The notes beneath the pieces are model-generated. The model made no database searches, was not told where the DNA came from, and was given only the letters and a program-made list of their open reading frames with translations. Positions 48,070 to 64,000 of a DNA stretch of 64,000 bases are shown one piece after another (the first letter of the stretch is position 1; each line of letters begins with the position of its first letter). The position numbers and the translations under genes are program-made. The stretch is from the NCBI RefSeq assembly GCF_023856365.1, contig NC_064554.1, positions 5,199,001 through 5,263,000 of the forward strand, read 5' to 3'. Origin of the DNA: Brienomyrus brachyistius (taxonomy: Eukaryota; Chordata; Actinopteri; Osteoglossiformes; Mormyridae).

Positions 48070-50628
48070 CAGGCTGGAGGATTGGCTGGATCTGGGGAAG
48101 GGTTAACCAGAGGCGACCGCTGATGTGTGTCACGTTTACACGTGGTCGTCACGACTGCGGAGACGTCCCTGCTAGCGCGTTAACTGTTAATAAGTCACCA
48201 TCACCTTCGCGCTGATGAGTGACATTCCTGGCATTCCCCCCCCCTGTCCAGGGACCACAGGCTTTATATAGAGGAATCAATAGTTGGCGTACACGTTTTT
48301 ATTCTAAATTGTTTTATTCCTAATGGAAGAGAGGAAAAAAATCAAGGCTGATTAAAAGTTTTAAAAATGACTCAGTTAATTATACTCATGACTAATGAAG
48401 CTCTTCCTCGCGGGTGAAACTCTCGAGATTTTCACATAACCTCAAATGAGCATAAAATTGACTCAATTCTTGTGTTTATTCACACATGGATATGTGTGAA
48501 TATCCCACGTTTACAAAATTTTGGCCAGTTATGAAATTAAACACATCGGTCTGTGAATCAGTCTATGACGATCTCCTGCAGCTTGCACCTGCATAACATA
48601 ACTCCGTCGGTCCCCCCGTCAGGCGGCCGTGTCCCCCAGCTTGCGGCCAGTGAGGCGCAGATGTGACACCCACCTACCTTACATGACACCTTTGGAGCTC
48701 CTGTCCGGTCGGAGTGTCCAGGCGTATCTGTTCAGGAGAAGCTTTCACTCTTCTTCATAACACCATCTATGGACCTTGGAATCAAACGTCAATTAGGGCT
48801 GGCAGAAGCTGGTTAAAATTTAAACGGCGTATCGCCACCTTGGCTTGTTGGCCCCGCCTCCGCCGGACCCTTCTGGAAGGACGTCTCGCCGACTGGCGTC
48901 TGAGGCTCCACACCGCGGGGACCTTGGAGCTTCTTCCAGAGGGATGCTGTTGGTCAGTGTGTGGAGCCATCCCAGGCCTGTGTGTGGGGTGTGTGCGTGT
49001 GTGTGTGTGTGAGGTCCATGCTAATCAGAGCTCAGGTCACAAGTCAACACACCAATCATTCCTGCTCGCCAGACCACGCTGCAAGAAGATGCCGACACTC
49101 ACATCTGCGCTGCACACCTACTTTTATTTACCGACCCCAGCATTTAAACATATATGTACAGTTTTTAAATTAAAGAGAGAAAAACAAACATTTTATTCTA
49201 GGCCACATGAGATTAGGGATGGTGTATTCCCAGGAATGGGAGGCGGTCATCACCGACACGGATGGATGGAGTGATCAGAGAATCCAAATGCCTTCTTCAT
49301 ATGCAAACAGATAATTATATGAACGCATTTAGCATTGAGATAAACAGGCCATTCCTCAGACAAATAGTAGCCTAAAAACAATAGCATTATTATAATAGCT
49401 AAGCACCCTAAAAAGCCACTTCTTACACATGCATGTACGTCCGCGTCCCGAAGGATTTACCACAACCACTAAAACAGGGCGGAATCGGCAAGCAGAAGCG
49501 TCATCTTGCTGCCGAGAGAGAGACGGAACATGCTCTGTGTCCAGGAGTCATCCGTGCGTCTCGGCGCCTGTAAGCGGCAGTTTGGGACATTGCCGTTTCC
49601 GCATCAGAGTCAGAAGAGAGTCCCGGATCTACTGATAACGATGACCGAGCGGGGAACTGGTCGCTCTTGGCAGGTTAAGCTAACCGGCTGTGTGTAACTG
49701 GAGGACAAACTTACTTAAGGTTTAACGTAACAAAGAAAACTAACCCGTTTACAAAGTAGCATATTTATATTACAACCAGGATAGTAAAGATGAACTGTTA
49801 GTGTGTAAATCCCAGGCACACGCTGGCTGCAGAGGGGTATCACGGGGCCCGGGGGTGTAGCACAGGTAAGGAGTACACCCTGACGGCCACACCGTGTCCT
49901 CGGTGGTCAGACACTATCAGTGTGACGTGTGACATGGGGCCCAAGAACAGGCAGTTCCCAGGTACAGCATTACAGTGAAGTGCCGCCCGGCTGCGCCTAC
50001 GGGACACTGGTGCACTGTTAAGGATAGACGGGGACTCGTGCGAGGCAGAGCAGGGCCACGCTAATTTTGGGGAGCTCACCGTCTCGACCCAGGGAGGGTC
50101 CCAAAGCGAGACAACAGGTCTTAGAAACCGCCTGAAGAGACGCCCTCCCCCTCCCCCATCCCGTCTTGTGAGCCCAACCAGCTCATGCTGTCCTAATGGC
50201 ACCCTGTCATGGCAACTAAAACTGCATAATTATATTAAAATTTACAGGCATTATCTACATTTATATTTACATTTACACTCAATGGTACCAAGTCATCTGC
50301 AGCACGGTTTAAAAAAAAGAAAAGCAGAACCTGTGCGACAGTGATTCAGAACGTTAACAAATAATATTGAAAACTGGAATCATATTAGAGTAAAAAAGTC
50401 TTCTGTTACTGTTCAGGGCCCACAGGAAGATTAATCATCCAGTCACTGTTGTATAATGTTCTGATGACGTTTTTAAAATGGTCTTTCCAGTACATACAGA
50501 ATACTTCATCTGAAGTCATGTGCAGGGTCTGAGGCCAGCCGTGTCCCTCTCCCCTGCACAGAGCGGCACCCTGTGGCGAGTCTGTCCGTCCGCCTGATGT
50601 CGCCTCCTGCTGGTGGCCCGGGTCGTCC
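48070..50628. other. Region between slc5a11 and grid2ip
   Basis: It should contain the slc5a11 promoter and any 5' UTR exon near the left side, and the grid2ip 3' UTR on the right. A TG run lies at about 48990-49012. The longest frame (plus strand, 48714-49274, 186 codons) crosses that repeat, matches nothing I recognise and is not supported as a gene. Confidence 0.5.
49192..49197 (-). terminator. Candidate grid2ip poly(A) signal
   Basis: AATAAA on the minus strand about 1.4 kb beyond the grid2ip stop codon. A second copy on the same strand lies at 49123-49128. Neither is proven, and a closer non-canonical signal could be used. Confidence 0.35.
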
Positions 50629-60817
<10,189 letters not shown>

Positions 60818-61765
60818 TCAGCGCTTCCGAAACCTCACTAAACACCCCCACAAGAGAGAGGAAGTTCAGGCACAGTCAGTCTGCAATGGCACCAGAATCG
60901 CAGCCGGCTGGTGCGCTTAAGAAAGCCACCAGAAATGAGAGTAGCACTGACTTATTCTCCCCACAGGCCAGAATAACAGAGAGTATCTCCAAAAGTGAGG
61001 AGGGAGTCGGCACTCGCTGCCTCCAGATGCTTAGTGTAATCCTGGGATGCTGCTGGGAGAGTGAAGCTAGAGAGGAGCCTGGGTAGCTGTCCCGTCTCTC
61101 CGTCAGAACCCGTGGAGGCTGCTCCAGCTGATGTCCGCTCTCCAAGCGGGAGAGCGCTCGGCTCCAGTCTTTCTCCTCCCTCTCTTTTGCTCTCTCTCGC
61201 TCACTTGCTCGCCCTCTCACTGTGCCTGCAGTGAATTGGCTCTTTGCTAGCGTCCGCTATACGGAGACATTAATGTGGGCAGCCAGCCTATCGCACACGC
61301 ACAGCCAGTGCTGGCATCTCCCAGCCAGAAAGAATCCCTCATTCCACTGCTTTCGTAACAAACTGTCATTCTCCCATGAAAAAATTGTTCTGCGGCTCCT
61401 TCCACAGGGCTCACACGCACCCTCCTGGTGCTTCACCCAGAGTGACTCGGCCTCACGCTAGATTGCAGATCTACTGTTCTGACCGCAATGGTGGAGTGTG
61501 TGCAGTTCAAACAGTGGCAGGGACCAACACACTCCCAGGGCCGCTGAAGCAGCCAGTCCAATAAACTCAGACAGCACTCCCACAAACTGTAACAAAGTGC
61601 TTCAATAGAGGCAGCTTGGGCCAGGAGTGAGTTCAAACCATTTAAAGACCAGAGGGAGAGCAGCAAGAGAGAAGAGCAACAAGTAAGTGGGCCTCAGATC
61701 CAGAACAGGACAAAGCTCTGACTTCACAAATTTAAGAATCAGCAAACCGAGACGATCAGCTTTAA

Positions 61766-62531
61766 CCCCCTGGGGTCAACGGCATCATCGGCGATACCAC
61801 AAATCTTTCTCGTGTATTTCAGTTCATAATTCGCTGAAATCTTATTATAGAAATATGAAAAAAAACACTGACTAAATCCATACTCTGTTTTCATTTCAAA
61901 GCGTCCATTGTCTGAAGCATTAGTTTTTTAAATTAGGTTAAATCGGCAAAAAAGTAAACCATGTCACCTTACTTAGTTTTACCTGCATCGGGGGCGTGTA
62001 GTGCCGCCCTCACCTGAAGGTCCCTATTTGCATTATAAATAGCCGCATTTCCACGTATTCAAATCGCATTCGCATGGTAATTTGATGAACGACGCAACGG
62101 TGAAACGCGATCCAGATACATCCCCATCAGCGCCATAAAAGGGAAGGGGGTGGAGGGGGGTGTGGCCAGGTGTGAATGGCTCATTCATACACATGAAAGT
62201 TGCTCCATATTCAATGAAAGTAGCCCAGAAATAGTGACGCGAGGTTTTTCTTATTTATTTATCCAACTGAATGTTGCAACTACACCATTTAGTCATCTTC
62301 ATGTAGCCAATACTTTGGTGATCAGATATCTGGGATCAAAACAAACTGCCACCATTGCTTACTATGTACTTCTATAATGTTTCTGCAAGTGTTCCAAACT
62401 GCATTTTGCAATGTCTATACTTTGATCTCAAATTACAAACTTCACATAAATCTGACATGTTTACATATACACTTTTGTAAATATGTCCCAGTCAGTGAAA
62501 GTGTGCTCCCAACCCGATGGACCCCAGAGGG
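61766..62531. mobile_element. piggyBac-like non-autonomous element
   Basis: The left end is TTAA (61762-61765) followed by CCCCCTGGGGTCAACGG. The right end, read on the minus strand, is TTCAACCCTCTGGGGTCCATCGG-like. The terminal repeats match at most positions, and the target site reads TTAA on the left and TTGA on the right, one change from TTAA. TTAA target sites with CCC-type termini point to piggyBac. No transposase frame is present. Confidence 0.65.
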
Positions 62532-63831
62532 TTGAACCTCACTCCATCATGATGGCTACAAGAAGCCACCTTCTGCAGCACATGCTGGAATGTTTCGTGC
62601 CTTAAATTAAGAGCGGACACTCCGCGTGACCCTAAATACAGTGCGGAAGCTAACAAGAAAGCTTCATCGCTGGTGGATCCTGTACCCCGTCCATCCAGCC
62701 CGGTCCAAATGCCTGACACATGCGTCTGTAACACTGCGCCCATCTCCCCAGTGCCCGTGTGTTCCATATTTACATCTCTAATCATGCCAGTGTGTGCAAA
62801 ATAATGAATAAACAAACACAGCAATGACAGATGATTCAGTGATACAGGCCAAGCTGGAGTCCCCCCCCCCCAAATAATTACATCATAGCTGGGCAAGCAA
62901 AAGATCTCTGGGAACACCAGAAGTGATCGCAGAGACCTTTAAACCCCGGGAAAATGTAATTTAGACATGAGACAACAGTGATCTCACAGGAACTGAGATT
63001 TAAGTGCTAATCCTGTCTCATATGAAGACCGGCGCCAAGCCACTTCTTGGAGATACCCTTTGACACACAACTTGAGGGCTTAAGGGCTGCTAGGGTGGGG
63101 CCCTGGGGGCCCAGTTTCTATGGCTTTCATGCCATGGGGTATTTCACCCTGGGAGAGGGGGGGGCAATTTCCACTGCAGCATTATGACCGAGGTTGAAAG
63201 AATCTAAGTGATGAAAAAGCGAGGGCACCCCTTCTCGGGCAGCCAGAGGCCAACTCCCAGCCTCCCACCTTCCGCAGGGAGATCCGATCCGCATGGCAGT
63301 ATCTATGACAACCATGCCCACAATGACAAAGCTAAAAGGGCGGGGGAAGCGCTGCTCTTGCCTGATATAACAATCCCAAATGGTTCCACTGTCAATCATA
63401 CTGTTTGGGCTAAACAGCTTGTGACAGCATGTGACATGGCATGTCAGACAGGAAGGCCTTGGCTCAGAAGCCCATAGTAAGTAAGTGGTCCAAATTGGAT
63501 GAATGACTGGAGGGAGAGAGGACTGAAGAACTTCACCCTCTACTAGTCATCTACGTTTAAATGGAGCTTGGAGTTAGAGAGCTAGGAATGGCACAGCTGA
63601 AAGGGGCTCCAATTGCTATGGTTTCTATGGAAACAGAATAAAACCCTCTTGTGGGAGAAGAGTTGATGGTTTTAATGGGATTCTTGGATACACAGTACGT
63701 CACTGTGTCAGGGTCCATCATTATCTGGACCTCAGAGGTCCTAGTGGTTGTAAGTTTAGCAGGGGGACAGACTGTTTCTGAATACATGCGTACTAATGGG
63801 AAGCTTACAGCAAGCACAAGGTCTGACAGCT

Positions 63832-64000
63832 CCTCCCTCTCTGGTCTGTGGATACCCACTCAGTTCCTCCCTCTCTGGTCTGTGGATACCCACTCAGTTC
63901 CTCCTTCTCTGGTCTGTAAATACCCACTCAGTTCCTCCCTTTCTGGTCTGTAAATACCCACTCAGTTCCTCCCTCTCTGGTCTGTAAATACCCACCCAGT
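63832..64000. repeat. 34-bp tandem repeat running off the window edge
   Basis: Five consecutive units of 34 bases contain CTCTGGTCTGTGGATACCCA or the variant GTCTGTAAATACCCACTCAG. The first two units carry GTGGATAC and the later ones GTAAATAC. The array continues beyond the right edge, so its size is unknown. Confidence 0.92.

Noticed and set aside
48714..49274. 186-codon plus-strand open frame
   Set aside because: It crosses a TG microsatellite, resembles no family I know, has no splice or poly(A) context of its own and lies between two minus-strand genes.
63832..64000. CRISPR-like spacing of regular 34-base units
   Set aside because: The units are contiguous with no unique spacers, and the DNA is vertebrate. 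It is a tandem satellite.

Overview
The window is vertebrate nuclear DNA, most likely from a ray-finned fish. The genes are split by GT-AG introns, and there are teleost-type SINE and L2-like tails ending in GGAT repeats, many hAT-type and fold-back MITEs, and a fish-style run of genes: an alpha-globin, two tandem aquaporin-8 genes, then arhgap17. This matches the teleost LA globin locus. slc5a11, which adjoins arhgap17 in mammals, follows, and then grid2ip. I cannot name the species from sequence alone.

Layout. 1-3840: intergenic, with a SINE/L2-type tail. 3845-4941: alpha-globin on the minus strand, three exons. 4942-12261: AT-rich intergenic DNA with fold-back elements, a SINE and long G or C runs. 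12262-18792: two complete five-exon aqp8 genes in tandem on the minus strand, with identical internal exon lengths. 18793-22200: intergenic. 22200-41476: arhgap17 (RICH1/nadrin) on the plus strand, 21 coding exons, 847 residues, with a CpG-rich promoter and a 7.4 kb first intron. 42212-48069: slc5a11 (SMIT2) on the minus strand, 15 coding exons, 686 residues, convergent with arhgap17. 50629-60635: grid2ip (delphilin) on the minus strand, 19 coding exons covering its second PDZ domain to the stop codon. Its 5' part (first PDZ and first harmonin-like domain) was not found and probably lies beyond the right edge. 60636-64000: upstream intron or flank with a piggyBac-like element and a 34-bp satellite.

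The genes form a conserved neighbourhood, not a pathway: oxygen carriage (globin), water/ammonia/peroxide channels (aqp8), Rho-GTPase control at junctions (arhgap17), sodium-coupled myo-inositol uptake (slc5a11) and a postsynaptic formin (grid2ip). Exon boundaries were set by hand from reading frame, splice dinucleotides and remembered vertebrate protein families; no alignment was run. I saw no undescribed gene system. The items most worth checking are a one-base frame break in the proline-rich exon of grid2ip, a 26-residue triple repeat in the same exon, a GC splice donor plus a tiny retro-insertion with a perfect 15-bp target duplication in globin intron 2, nested fold-back transposons with intact target duplications, and overlapping poly(A) signals between arhgap17 and slc5a11.
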